From the NCBI GenBank assembly GCA_026874595.1, contig CM049320.1, forward strand, positions 46,884,714 through 46,948,713: a DNA stretch of 64,000 bases. Direction: 5' to 3'. The position numbers and the translations under genes are program-made. The notes beneath the pieces are model-generated. The model did not search any database. It was given only the letters and a program-made list of their open reading frames with translations, and was not told the DNA's origin. This DNA is from Sipunculus nudus (taxonomy: Eukaryota; Annelida; Sipuncula; Golfingiida; Sipunculidae). Shown in pieces: positions 10,319 to 21,631 of the stretch (its first letter is position 1; each line of letters starts with the position of its first letter).

Positions 10319-13300
10319 CAAGGCCTACAGGCCTAATGCGAACCTGTGCATTGGGAAATACACCAGGTAAAATGCTTCGATGCTGGACCATTACTTTTCA
10401 TGTATATGAACAATGCAAGTACTAAACATTTTGAATAAGAAACAATTACACAAACATCACTGCTGAAATTCTGGCATGGGTGCACACAAGACAAAAATGA
10501 TTCTAGCTTGTATACCAGTCTTGTATACAACGAAGCTATCAGAGATATACACATATACCAATTTTCAGACTGATATAGCAAACCCATCCTAAGAAATAAG
10601 CAGGGACACACATTATGCAAAAATTATTGTAGGTGGCATCACATGTCTTGTATATGACAAAGCTATCTGATATGTATAAATATGCCCAATTTCAGGCTGA
10701 TATATCAAATTCTTCTGTAGAAATAAGCAGGCACATACACTGTGCAAAAGTCAATGTACTTGGCACCACCTGTCTTGTAAATGAGAATACCATCAAAGAC
10801 GCATAGACAGGTCAAAATACATCAAACTTCCCCAGAGTTTGATGCACTGGGCTGACAAGGCTTAGGTGAGTAAGGCAGTTGCCCCCGATTGACCTGTGAC
10901 AAATTGCTGCCTCAAGCTACTGCACTGAGTGAACTCTTGACCTGCACCTGGCTAGACTGAGTGAACTTTTGACCTGTACCTGGCTGCACTGAGTGAACTC
11001 TTGACCTGTTGCATAAATCTGACACAGCTGGCAGTCTGCCAAAGCTATAAATAGATTCAGGCTGAACTTTGGTGCCAAATATGATGCAGTGAGCAGTCTG
11101 CAAAGCTATAAATAGAATGCAGCTACTGCACTGAGTGAATTCTTGAGCTATACCTGGCTGCACATCTTCCAATCCTGGCACTGTACCAAAACTATTTATA
11201 GAGCTGACATCATCTTGGCTAATGGCCAACATCAAGGCACTGGCAATCTGCCAATGGAAACCAAGTGCTGCCATCTGAACACAATAATGGTCCCTACTTG
11301 AAATAACTTTGAAATTTATTTTCCCAATACAAAATGCTTTTAAGCTGACTTTTTATAAAAAAAAAATCAGGAATATATGTAAAATTATTACGGATGCATA
11401 CTGAATGCAAAATTAAAATACAGATATATCTCATTGATGACAAATTCTTGAACTAGAATACGGGTAGTCGACAAGCGACTACGTGTATCCACCTAAATCA
11501 GAGTGGAACGGGTGAAGTGAGGCATGGATTGAGTGGCAAGGGGAAATAGAGTGAAGTGTTGCATATAAGCATGGATGTCTGCAGCCAAATTGTGTATGTA
11601 GGTTGAGCCACCTACCACAAAATCCAGAAAGCCGTCCAAGTTGTATACATATGCAAAATTTAAGGCAGATAAGTCAAACCACTACATGTATATGAGTGAT
11701 TTATGCCCTTGGCAGACAAACAGATGGACGCTGTGCAAAAATGGTTGCAGGTGGCGCCACCAGTTTTGCGTATGATAAAGAGCTATGTGAGAACTATACA
11801 CATGCAAAACTTTGGCCCAATCGGTCAAACGGTTCCCAAGATATGAGCTTGGATATCTGCTGCATAAACTAGAACGCAAGTGGCGCCACCTGTCATAAAA
11901 TCAAGACAGCTGTCGGGGATGTATAAACTTGCAAAATTTTAGGCAGATATGTCAAACCACTGCCGAGATATGAGTGATTTTATCCCATGGCAGACAAACA
12001 GACGGGAGCTGTGCAAAAATGGCTGCAGGTGGCGCCACAAGTTTTGCGTATGATAAAGAGCTATGTGAGATTTATACACATGCAAAATTTTGGCCCAATC
12101 GGTCAAACGGTTCCTGAGATATGAGCTTGGATGTCTGCAGCGTAAAGGTGATTGTAGGTGGCGCCACCTGTCATAAAATCAGAAAAGCTATCCAGGATGT
12201 ATATGCATGCCAAATTTCAGGTGAATTAGTCAAGTCACTGCAGAGATATGAATGATTTTAACCCAAGGCAGACGAACAGATGGACACTGTGCAAACATGG
12301 TTGCAGGTGGCGCCACCATTTTTTGTGTATGTTATAAAGCTCTCCAAGGGCTACATTTGTGCAAAAAAAAATTTCCTGATCGGTCAAACGGTTCCCCAGA
12401 TATGTGGGTTTATGTGTGGAAACAGACGCACAAACGGACGCAGAGCGCAGAGGAAAGGTCAGATGTCAAAACAAAATCGGGGCGCAGCAGTTCACATGTG
12501 ACCCGAACATAATCCCACGTTTCGTAATATTCCGCCCAGTGGAGTTCTCCGGACACCTACACTGCGGCGGCGGCGGCTGCGGCGGCGGCGTGCAGCTGAA
12601 AACATAGCATCCGCAAAACTCTGTTTTGGCGGATACATTTAAGTTGAGTAGGGATACCCATAATTTATAATCCACGTACAGTTGTCTTTATATAGCCACA
12701 GAGAGCTGAATATCCATGATTTTAACATTGCCTGGTATGATGAATAACTTAAATCATAAATCTAAATTTTTAAAAGCTTTCAAAAAAACTTTCTTGTCAA
12801 TATTAACCAAAGATAACCTGAAATCTAAATGTCTAAAGGTATGATGTAATAGATGCTGATAAATTGGTGCCAGGCTAGATGTAACAGCATCACACAGCTA
12901 ACATATATGGTAAAATGACTCAATTCAATCTCCATAATTCAGCCAAAAAATCATTCGTGTTGAACCATTAATGACAATTATTATAAGAATTATTGTAGGA
13001 ATTATTTTTGTAAAATATTTAACAAACTGGCTTCAGTGGCATCAGTCGAAAAATGTTTCGCAGGTTTATAACTCATATGGGAAAATACAGCTAAATGGCT
13101 AAGTTAAGCTTCCCATGACTCAGCCAGAAATTGCTGAACCAAAACCATTTGAACAAACTTGAATTATCAACATCTGAGGATCATTAATGTGTGAGATTTA
13201 AGGATTTGGCCTAGTGGTTTTTGAGAAGAAGATCTTTGTAGCCACTGAACTAAAATGGGCTGTTATGGCATATGACTGAATTCAGATTCCCATAACTTAG

Positions 13301-13942
13301 CCAAAAGTCACTGAAAAGAGACCATTTGAACAAACTTCAGAAAGCACTACCCTAGAATCATTTCTGTGCGATATTAAACATTTTGGCCATATGGTTTCAG
13401 AAAAGAAGTTTTTTGTAGCCCTCAATGTGATACAGGCACTGATGACCCAGTACAAAAAAGGCTGATGCAGGTTGCGCCACCAATACCTCAATTTCAGATA
13501 TGACCTATGTGACCAACATTGGTATAAAATTTGGTGATGATAGCTACAGCCGTTTCTGAGATTTAAATTTTAATATGCTTTTTTGCACAGTTAACAAAGT
13601 TGAACCTCCTGTATCTCGGCCAAAAATCTCCAAACTGGAACCATTCTAACAAACTTGCGACAGATTGTTCCAGGGATCATTTCTGTGAAATACTGGACAA
13701 TCTGGCTGGACAGTTTCGGAGGAGAAGATTTTTAAAGCTTTTTTAGCTTTTTCCCTATAAAATCTAAGAAAATGCGTTTAGGAAAAAAATAAACAAAATC
13801 CGATATAGTTTTTGGATGACTGATTATTTGCAAAAAATTTGGTGATGCTAGCTCCTGCCATTTTTGAGATAGCTATGGTTAATGTACAGACGACAGACAA
13901 CGCACCACGCCGCACCATCGCATAAGCTCACAGGTTCCCTAA
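10319..13942 (+). repeat. R2 repeat (copy 1), carries a nested R3
   Basis: The left end is CAAGGCCTACAGGCCTAATG followed by GAACCTGTGC. The right end is GCTCACAGGTTCCCTAA, followed by resumed R1-B host sequence 'taatgccacaacatgg'. GAACCTGTG and CACAGGTTC form a subterminal inverted repeat. The same element, without the R3 insertion, begins at 62051. Inside are repeats of 'ctgagtgaactcttgacctg' (10915-11150) and, after 13000, related units with 'cag-ttcggaggagaagat'. No protein was recognised; the 120-codon minus frame at 10912-11274 falls in the repeats. Confidence 0.75.
11453..12638 (+). repeat. R3 repeat, complete, nested in R2
   Basis: This complete R3 starts CTAGAATACGGGTAGTCG with a hairpin (GTAGTCG, loop ACAAG, CGACTAC), then GTGTATCCGCC. 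It ends GGCGGATACAT, so GTGTATCCGCC and GGCGGATACA form a subterminal inverted repeat. Inside are five GGTGGCGCCACC-type palindromes (11752, 11880, 12030, 12159, 12306). Near the 3' end there is a CGG-rich block (12564-12590). The empty site in the second R2 copy (63197/63198, 'cttgaa' joined to 'ttaagttg') shows that insertion was exact, between A and T, without target duplication. Confidence 0.85.
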
Positions 13943-14329
13943 TAATGCCACAACATGGCATCTTCAAGATTATTCCTATAATCACTATTAAAAAGTGTTG
14001 TACATTGGAGTGTTCAGCACATGCTTAATTTTATTCACCAAAAAAAAAAGATTCAGTAAATTTGATAAAATAAAAACAGCTTTTTAAATAAAGTATACAC
14101 ACTTTTGGTTGAATGAGAAACAAACAATATCATTGTGCTAATTTCTATCTCAGCTATAATTTATTACTAGAATTAATATTCAATTTCAAACCTAGTGAAG
14201 TTTTTCCTCTTCTGAAGTATGGAATTCCTTATCTGATGAACATCCACACTTTCATAGCAATACACCACTTTTTTGACACAATTAAATGTGCACTTCAATC
14301 ATTGTAACCCTGGTGGTACAATAGAAAAA

Positions 14330-15808
14330 CAAGGCCTACAGGCCTAATGCGAACCTGTGCAAAGGTTGAACATGGGTAGTCGACAAGCGACTATGTGTAT
14401 CCGCAGAAATCAGAGTGGGACAGGTGGAGTGAGGCATGGATTTAGTGGCAAGGGGAATAGTGTGAGGTGTGTTGCATATTAGCATGGATGTCTGCAGCGT
14501 AAACATGAATGTAGGTGGTGCCACCTGTCATAAAATCAAGAAAATTGTCCAGGATGTATAAACCTGCAAAAATTTCAGGTTGATAAGTCAAACCACTGCT
14601 GAGATATCAGTGATTTTATCACAAGGCAGAAGAACAGATAGACGCTGTGCAAAAATGGTTGCGGGTGGTGCCACCATTTTTAGTGTATGTTATAAAGCTA
14701 TCAAAGGGCTACATTTGTGCAAAATTTTTAGCCTGATCGGTCAAACGGTTCCCGAGATATGCGGGTTTATGTGTGGAAACAGACGCACAAATGGATGCTG
14801 GGCAGCAAGGAAAGGTCAGAGGTCAACCAAAAAATGAGGGCGTAGCAGTTCACATGTGACCTGATGATAAACCCAATTCGCTTAAAATGAAAACCAAGTT
14901 TTTTTCAAACAGTTGAAAGATATTGTTCCAATAATCTGGAAATTCTGCATCTAAACATTGTGTCTAGATGTCTAGACGCTGTGTCTAGATGTCTAGACAC
15001 ATTGTCTAGACACCCCCCAGAGCCAGGTCAGTTGCCATGGTGATGTCTGGACCCCACCTGTTTGTACTGAGTGATGTCTTGACTTGGCTGCTATTACTCA
15101 GCATTTTGTCAAATCTTGTTTTCAAATACAGAAATCCTTTTTCAATTGGCTACAATGTTTTTTTAAAACTGTATTTACCCAATCTGTTCTTATAAAACTG
15201 GCAGAACCCTACCATAGAATAATTCTTGTAAAGTTTAAACCAATCAGCTTAACAGTTTCATCATTAATTAGCTAGAAGCTTTTAAAATTACATTTTCACT
15301 TTAAAAAACACATCAATGTAGGTGGCGCCACCAATACCTCAAATCAGATATGACATATGTGACAAACATTGGTATAAAATTTGGTGATTATAGCTCTAGC
15401 CGTTTCTGAGATTTTATTTTTAGTGTGCTTTTTTGATCAGATGATTAAGTTCAACCTCCTGTAACTCAGCCAAAAATTTCCAAACAGGAACTATTCAAAC
15501 AAACTTGAGAGAGATTGTTCCAGGGATCATTTCTGTGAAATATTGGACAATTTGGCTGGCAAGTTTTACAGAAGAAGATTTTTAAGCTTTCTCTCTATAA
15601 AATCTAAATTAATGCAGATACCCAATAATAAGCTCCAGGGCACCAAGTTTTAAACATGACTAATTCTTACATGTAATTGGAGCTGCTAGCTTCGACAGTT
15701 TCTGACTTACAGCCATGGACGGCGGAAAGCCAGCCCTGGACGGCAGTTGGCTGACGGCTGACAATGGACAGATGACGCTGCGCCATCGCATAAGCTCACA
15801 GGTTTGCT
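14330..15808 (+). repeat. R2 repeat (copy 2) with a shortened R3 inside
   Basis: The R2 head CAAGGCCTACAGGCCTAATG lies directly after 'caatagaaaa', and the R2 tail GCTCACAGGTT ends near 15808. The uninterrupted host text is visible at 59911 ('caatacaaaatctaaaatg'). From about 14373 to 14870 it carries R3 sequence: the GTAGTCG/CGACTAC hairpin, and palindromes decayed to GGTGGTGCCACC at 14516 and 14665. A normal palindrome is at 15321. No genes are present. Confidence 0.7.
14955..15013. repeat. TCTAGA palindrome cluster
   Basis: Five closely spaced TCTAGA or TCTAGAC motifs (for example GTGTCTAGATGTCTAGACGC) lie within 59 bp inside R2. The cluster could fold into several small hairpins. I know of no function. 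Confidence 0.6.
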
Positions 15809-16929
15809 TAAAAGCAAAGCATAGTCTAGAATATGAATGAATCAAATACAAAAAATTATAACATTCATCTAGTTTATGCACCATCTGGGAGATGGGAGGT
15901 GCAGGGCAGAGGGGAAGCCTGCCAGTAGTGGCCAAGCTGAGCCAAGGCAAACTGCCTGGTGTGGGTTACATAACACAGGTGAAGGCTGTACTACTACTAG
16001 GTGAGCTTGATGTAAACAACACATGACATGGTGTATTAAAACTTGAATAAAAGCTACTCTTTTAAATCAATTCCTTTGAAATTTCAGATTTTTAAAGATT
16101 AAATCCTTATATTTATATGCTGTAAAAATTAAATCAACAGTGCTTACAGGGAAAAAAATGTGCCGTGGCCATATTTTAAAAAAAATTAAGGTACTGATTT
16201 TTTATTAATTCAGATCTAATTTTGGGTAAACAATTGAATCTTGATTAAATAATGTTATATCCCTGAAAAAGTCCCCAAGCTTCAGCAATTCTCATGTTAA
16301 GTGAGTGAATGTATTTCCTGAATTTTTTAAATTGCATTAGGTTTGGGCCCATAATTTCAAAACAATACACAATACTGACCTAATTTTTTGGTACGAACAT
16401 AGAACATGTATAAAGGAATATGCATACTAAATATGACCAAAAACAGATCAGTGGTTTTGATATTAGGCAGTCTTGAAGTGTAACAGTGGCTTTTTTATTG
16501 AAACAGAGGTTTTCCATTATATCTCAAAGGAATGAAGTCCTAGGGACCCAATTTTAGGTATGGTAAGAGATTTTGGAGACATCTAACTGTTTGCAAAATT
16601 TTGGATTCATAGGTCAAACGGTTTCAAAACGTGCCCTGTTAATGGAGGGACGGCCAGCCAGACGGACAAAGGGCCACAACTAAAGCTCAGATGACTTATA
16701 GTCAGCTGAGCTAAAAATGCTACATTACCACAACATGGCATCTCCTGGACTACTCCTTTAATTACTTTTTCGAGAAAAAAATTGGACTTTGGAGTGGAAA
16801 CAGCTTTACAATTTAAGGAACACAGTTCAAACAATACCAGTTGTTGCAATACACTTGGTGGGGAGGGGGGGGACAAGTGACATGAAAATAACAGTGCACC
16901 TGTGACAGCAGGAGTGCTCAACCAGTGTT

Positions 16930-17972
16930 GCATCACTAAACCAGAATATCAGCAGAAGCTGACAAAAGCCCTCAGCCAAAAGAACAGTGTTTAGAGGTGG
17001 TACAGTGACAAGTACTAAATATCTGTTCTCACATGGATGTATATCTGTACATGTCTCAGTTATAAATTTAAAATGGAGAGGTATGTACCATGACTCATAA
17101 CAATCCATCAAATGCTTCCTGAAAATAAGCTTCTAAGTTTTATTCTATTATAAGCTCTGTGACCTTGAAAAGCAGGTCAAGGTCACCCATCTTCGAAATT
17201 GACTGAGATTTTGTTGATATGCATCTTCACCAAAGAAATAAAATTCCTATTGTGAATCCTTTTAGAGATATCCTGCTCACAAGGCCAAAACTGAAAAATC
17301 CAAGAAAAATTCATTAAAAATGAGAAATTGCAGGTGCGGCCCCCAAACTTGTGCAGAAGTTACAGACCATCAGTCCCTATGATCATAGTAAGTATTGTGA
17401 AAATCCACCCAATGGTTCCTGAGAAATAAGCTTCTAAATGTTTTTTCTATAATCAGCTCTAAAACGTAGAAAAATAGGTCAAGGTCACCCATCTTCGAAC
17501 TTGACCAAGATTTTGTCAATATACATCTTCACCGAAAAAATAAAATTCCTACGGTGAATCCTTTTAGAGATATCTCGCTCACAAGCCCAAAGTTGAAAAA
17601 TCCGATAAAAATTAATTAAAAATCAGAAATTGTAGGTGGCGCCACCAAACTTGTGTAGCAGGTACAGATTTTCAGTCCCAATAATCATAGTAAGTTTTGT
17701 GAAAATCCACCAAATGGTTTCTGAGTAATAAGCATCTAAGTGTTTTTCTATAATCAGCTCTAAAATGTAGAAAAATAGGTCAAGGTCACCCATCTTCGAA
17801 CTTGACTGAGATTTTGTCGATATACATCTTTACCGAGGAAATAAAATTCTGACAATGAATCCTTTCCAAGATATCCTGCTCACAAGGTAAAAGTTAACGG
17901 ACGCCGGACGGACCGACGGACAGACAGCTTGGGTGACGACAATAGCCCATCAGCCTAAGGGCTGAGGGCTAA
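16930..17972 (+). repeat. R5 repeat: 301-bp tandem units with terminal hairpin
   Basis: The marker 'aataagcttctaag' and its variants occur near 17126, 17427 and 17727, giving a period of about 301 bp over about three units. Each unit has 'ggtcaaggtcacccatcttcg' and 'gagatatc-tgctcacaagg'. One unit carries GGTGGCGCCACC at 17636. The array runs into a GGAC microsatellite and ends in a hairpin (TAGCCC, bulged A, TCAGCC, loop TAAG, GGCTGA, GGGCTA; 17943-17971) followed by A, so CTAA. A fragment of the same family lies at 61756-62050. Confidence 0.75.
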
Positions 17973-18029
17973 AAAGGAATGGAGGCAGGGTTTAGTGACC
18001 AAAAGCGGGTGGCCTTGATCTTGACAATG

Positions 18030-18601
18030 CAAATGAAGACAATAGAGCCTCTGAAAAAAACTTCAAATACTAGCCTAATGTTTTAGCTTTTATTTTCAAT
18101 TTTCAGAATTTAACGGATTAAATCCTAATGTGTATCTGCTGTGAAAATTAAATCAAATGTACTTACAGGGAAAAAATGTGCCATGGTCAAAATCTACGGT
18201 ACAGATTTTATATTTATCTAATTATATCCATGAAAAAAGGTCACTAGCTTCAAATATTATCATGTTATAACTTAATTTAATGTATTTCTTGATTTTTTAA
18301 AAAATAGAAAGATGTTTGGGCCCAAAACTTTTATGAATAAAGTAGTACTGACCTATTTCTGGCATGTACATAGGAACTATATAAGGGAATATTTATGGTA
18401 AATATGAAGAAAACAGATGAGTGATGAGGAACATAGTTGCAGTGACCCAGTTTTCAGTTTGGTAGATCTTGGGGCCATCTAACAGTATGCCAAATTTTGG
18501 ATTTGCAGGTGTAACAGTAGAAAAATATGCCAGTTTAATTGATGGATGGATGGACAATGGATGATCACTATAGCTCAGATGACTTATAGTCGGCTGAGCT
18601 A
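18030..18601 (+). repeat. R1 3' half
   Basis: The sequence aligns with the second half of R1: 'gtgctgtgaaaattaaatc'-type text, 'atgtgccatggtcaaa', then the terminal hairpin. The tail is CGGCTGAGCTAGAAA, so the CTAA end has mutated to CTAG. The 5' half is missing. Confidence 0.7.
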
Positions 18602-18639
18602 GAAAGGCTACCAAAAAAGATCATTGCTTTCCAAGTTAC

Positions 18640-20022
18640 AGGGAAATCTGTGCACTCATTATTACTGTACAGGTTTCATTTCCTCATAATTTCTGTACAG
18701 GTATTGTTACAGGTGCTCTTTTTATTGTGTGACACGGGCATGGCTCGTGTTGTGACAATCGTGTCTGGCCGCGTATTGCATCCTGGGTTTAATCCGTACT
18801 GGTTGAACTCTCGTTGTCACGCTAGCCTTGGGCTTTCACGCCTGGCAGAGGCCACGTGGTGACCCTGGGATGTGGAGGCACACACAGCGATGTTCTTCTA
18901 GATGATTCCTGTAGCTCGTGTTTACTGTGTTGTGTAAGATCTTTTGGACTGTTCGAGAAGTGGAAAATTCTCGGGTTGGGGTGAAGAGGATATATAAAGG
19001 GGCTGTATTTTACAGCTGAGAGAGAGCAGAGAAGATTCCAGCGGACGCAGGAGCGTGTATGTCGGTTTGTGGGACCTTATCCGACGAGTGGGGCAATTAT
19101 AGATTTTCTTTTGGACTTCAGTTTACTTTCTGGATTGTTACAAGAGCTTTACACTGGACTGTCATTATCCGAGAGTATATATTTAAAGAACTTATCATTG
19201 TGACGGTAGTGATATCCAGGTACTGTGCACTTTGTGTATTTTACTGTGTGATTGTATTGATTTGTTGTTATACCGCTGTTTTACTGTATAATTGTATTGG
19301 TTTAGTGTATTGTAATGTTAGGGTTGTTTTAGGAATAAATTATGGTTATTTGTTAACAAACAACCACTGACTTCTTTATTCATTCCCCTAGACATTTCAC
19401 ACTGCCTAGTGTTACAGAATCTGATTTTTTTACAGGTACAGGTATCGTATCCTCATTATTACTGTTCAGGTATCGTTTTCTCATTATTACTGTACAGGTA
19501 TCATATTCTCATTATTACTGTACAGGTATCATATCCTCATATTACTGTACAGGTATCATATCCTCATATTACTGTACAGGTATCATAATTATCCTCATAT
19601 TACTGTACAAGGTATCATAACCTCATTATTACTGTACAGGTATCATATCCTCATATTACTGTACAGGTATCATATCCTTATTATTATTGTACAGGTATTA
19701 TATCCTCATTATTACTGTACAGGTATCATACCCTTATTATTACTGAACAGGTGTCATATCCTCATTATTACTGTACAGGTATCATATCCTCATTATTACT
19801 GTACAGGTATCTTATCCTCATTATTACTGTACAGGTATCATATCCTCATTATTACTGTACAGGTATCATATCCTCATTATTACTGTACAGGTATCATACC
19901 CTTATTATTATTGTACTGGTATTATATCCTCATTATTACTGTACAGGTATCATACCCTTATTATTACTGTACAGGTGTCATATCCTCATTATTACTGTAA
20001 AGGTATCATATCCAAAGTATGA
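18640..20022. repeat. 28-bp minisatellite split by a solo LTR
   Basis: The unit 'tatcctcattattactgtac' plus 'aggtatca' (28 bp, some copies 26 bp) runs from 19430 to 20022 in about 20 copies. Two or three decayed copies lie at 18650-18720, on the far side of the LTR at 18728-19416. The array ends about 170 bp from the splice donor of the 20193-20419 exon. The 94-codon open frame at 19751-20035 is a product of the repeat. Confidence 0.88.
18728..19416 (+). mobile_element. Solo LTR of an LTR retrotransposon
   Basis: The 689-bp segment starts TGTGACAC and ends GTGTTACA, the near-inverted TG...CA ends of an LTR. It has a TATA box with downstream purine-rich text (TATATAAAGG, 18990-18999, then 'gagagagagcagagaag') and an AATAAA at 19333. 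This is the expected U3-R-U5 order on the plus strand. No internal region is present. I find no matching target duplication (TATTG on the left, GAATC on the right), so it may come from recombination between two different elements. The GC-rich, unique-looking sequence stands out from the flanks. Confidence 0.72.
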
Positions 20023-20192
20023 ATTTCAGGTATGATGAGCCCAATGTTTTTACCAAAAAGGTTAAATGATTATACATGCACCAATTAAGGTATTATGTCA
20101 TCCCCTGGGTACGTCAATTTGTTTGTTGTTTACAAATTATGAAGGGATTTTTATAACAATTTTTGGATGGTGAGGGTAGGACCAAAGCCTAC

Positions 20193-20419
20193 CTTTTTGT
20201 CTTCCAAAGAAAACACATAGCTGTGTGATGCCATTCTCCAGCAGAGTCTGTTTGACAATGTTATCTGGATCACTGAGCAGGGTGACGACCTTCTGCTGTA
20301 TGAGCTCCTGCAGGGCCTGTAACTCTGTATCGTAGGTACTTGTATTCTGGGAAGACATGTCAGTTGTGTCTGCTTCTGAGGGAGAGGTAGCAGGGGCCAG
20401 CTGAACCTTCTCCAAAACC
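20193..20419 (-). CDS. PIK3R4: PIK3R4/VPS15 internal exon (third visible)
   Basis: This is the largest visible exon: 227 bp, encoding [13 protein letters not shown], a variable serine/threonine-rich stretch, then [40 protein letters not shown] and VFFGRQK. The second part is nearly identical to vertebrate PIK3R4 as I recall it. The acceptor is ATTTTCAG. The donor is GTAGGC, placed after the G that begins the split alanine codon. The first G completes the arginine codon started by the exon at 42972. The variable part (about residues 8-30 of the exon) matches a poorly conserved acidic loop in other animals. No stop codons occur. Confidence 0.96.
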
Positions 20420-21157
20420 CTGAAAATTACCAACAGTTAATAATTTCAAAGGGTCCTCATAATATTCATGAGATGAGAAGCTATGAAAACTAGACATTAC
20501 AGTGATAAGAACCAAAGTTTTAGCTGGCCAGCAGAACCAGACGGACCTACTGTATCTGGGTGTTTAATAGGTGAGAAATTTTATCCTAAAATTATTTGAC
20601 TAAGAGGGGGCTCCCATCTTATGCAAGAGAACAATTTTTTTAGTGACCTGAAGGCTGCCAGGGATAATTTATGGTAGTTAGCATTCTATATTGGTGCAAC
20701 TGTCAGGTATTTTTGTCTGAATTTATTTTTTATACATCACATTAGACATTCATTTCATTACATAATTGATGAGTAAAGGTTTGGCCCTGGCCACAACCAC
20801 ACATGGATGATAATGGAAGCAAGGTATCAAAGACATCATGACATCACATGCAACCATCCAGGCCCACAGTGCACCAGCCAGGTACACCTGTCAATCAAAA
20901 CACAGAGTCAGTCAGGACTGAAGCAATATGCTGTGAGTGACAGGTCCATCAAAACACTCTATTTGGAGAACAACTCCCAATTTCATGGGAGAACAGATGT
21001 CAATTTGGATCTGTGTAACTGGCAAGAACATCATTAACACAAGGCCTCTTCATCCTGATGGAGAATGAAAAATACAAACAAATCTGTATCAACTTACCTC
21101 CCACGGCAGTCAATCAAACTCTAATAACTAAAATAAAAGTTTCTCACAGTTCAATAA
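20420..21157. other. Start of the 22.5-kb PIK3R4 intron; nothing recognised
   Basis: I see no repeat family, exon or RNA gene in this stretch. It is one of the few apparently low-copy parts of the intron. The 76-codon plus frame at 20807-21037 has no known domain. Confidence 0.45.
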
Positions 21158-21631
21158 CAAGGGACCCATGAGTCACTGCACTAAGTTGAATTTTAGGAAA
21201 TTTTAACAAATGCAAAATATACTTATTTTTTTATATATATACAAAGCTAAGAGGAAATAGTCCTGCTAACTGGTAATAATCAAATATTAAAAATATATTT
21301 GGCAAACTCAAACTGTGCACTTTTTATGGACTGTGTCAAAGGTGCAGGAGTCTCTCATGATCAATATTTCTAGCAGTATCATAATATCAGCTATGTGACA
21401 GTAATGTGTGCATAAAATGACCATGGGAATGTATGAAAACCTGTCAATTATAGAAAAAGTGGAGATCAGCTGAAGTATATAATTATACACATTTTACTTT
21501 AAACTGAAATAAAATGCTGTAAAAAAATCATTTTCAAATGAGCATAAACTGAATCTGATAAGTATATATTTTACTGTGTTATACATGAAAATTGTGTCTG
21601 GAAACCATTCATTTAATGCAATCAGAAAAAA
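21158..21631 (+). repeat. R1 5'-head fragment
   Basis: The R1 head CAAGGGACCCATGAGTCACT lies at 21158. 'ttaacaaatgcaaaatat' and 'agctaagaggaaatag' follow, as in the R1-B copies at 8778 and 33866. The copy breaks off without an R1 3' end before the next head at 21632. Confidence 0.65.

Larger units (their letters stand above)
8778..16714 (+). repeat. R1-B repeat (copy 1), interrupted by three insertions
   Basis: The outer element begins CAAGGAACCAATGGGTCATG and ends at 16714 with the R1 hairpin and CTAA. Its own sequence is split into 8778-9266, about 10262-10318, 13943-14329 and 15809-16714, and these pieces line up in order with the other R1-B copies (33866 and 58.9-61.5 kb). The gaps hold a Tigger element, an R2 element (itself carrying R3) and a second R2. 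The left edge of the first R2 insertion has lost some host sequence compared with 34405. The element has no open reading frame of its own. Confidence 0.75.

Noticed and set aside
10912-11274. 120-codon minus-strand frame as a gene
   Set aside because: It runs through the repeated 'ctgagtgaactcttgacctg' units of R2. The sister copy at 62640-63030 does not preserve the full frame.
12252-12607. Arginine- or glycine-rich peptide from the CGG-rich block near 12570
   Set aside because: It comes from the GC-rich 3' end of R3. Three frames overlap and there is no conservation between copies.
19059-19370. 103-codon frame as a membrane protein gene
   Set aside because: It starts inside the solo LTR just after the TATA region. 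The hydrophobic run comes from T-rich U5-like sequence, and nothing supports translation.
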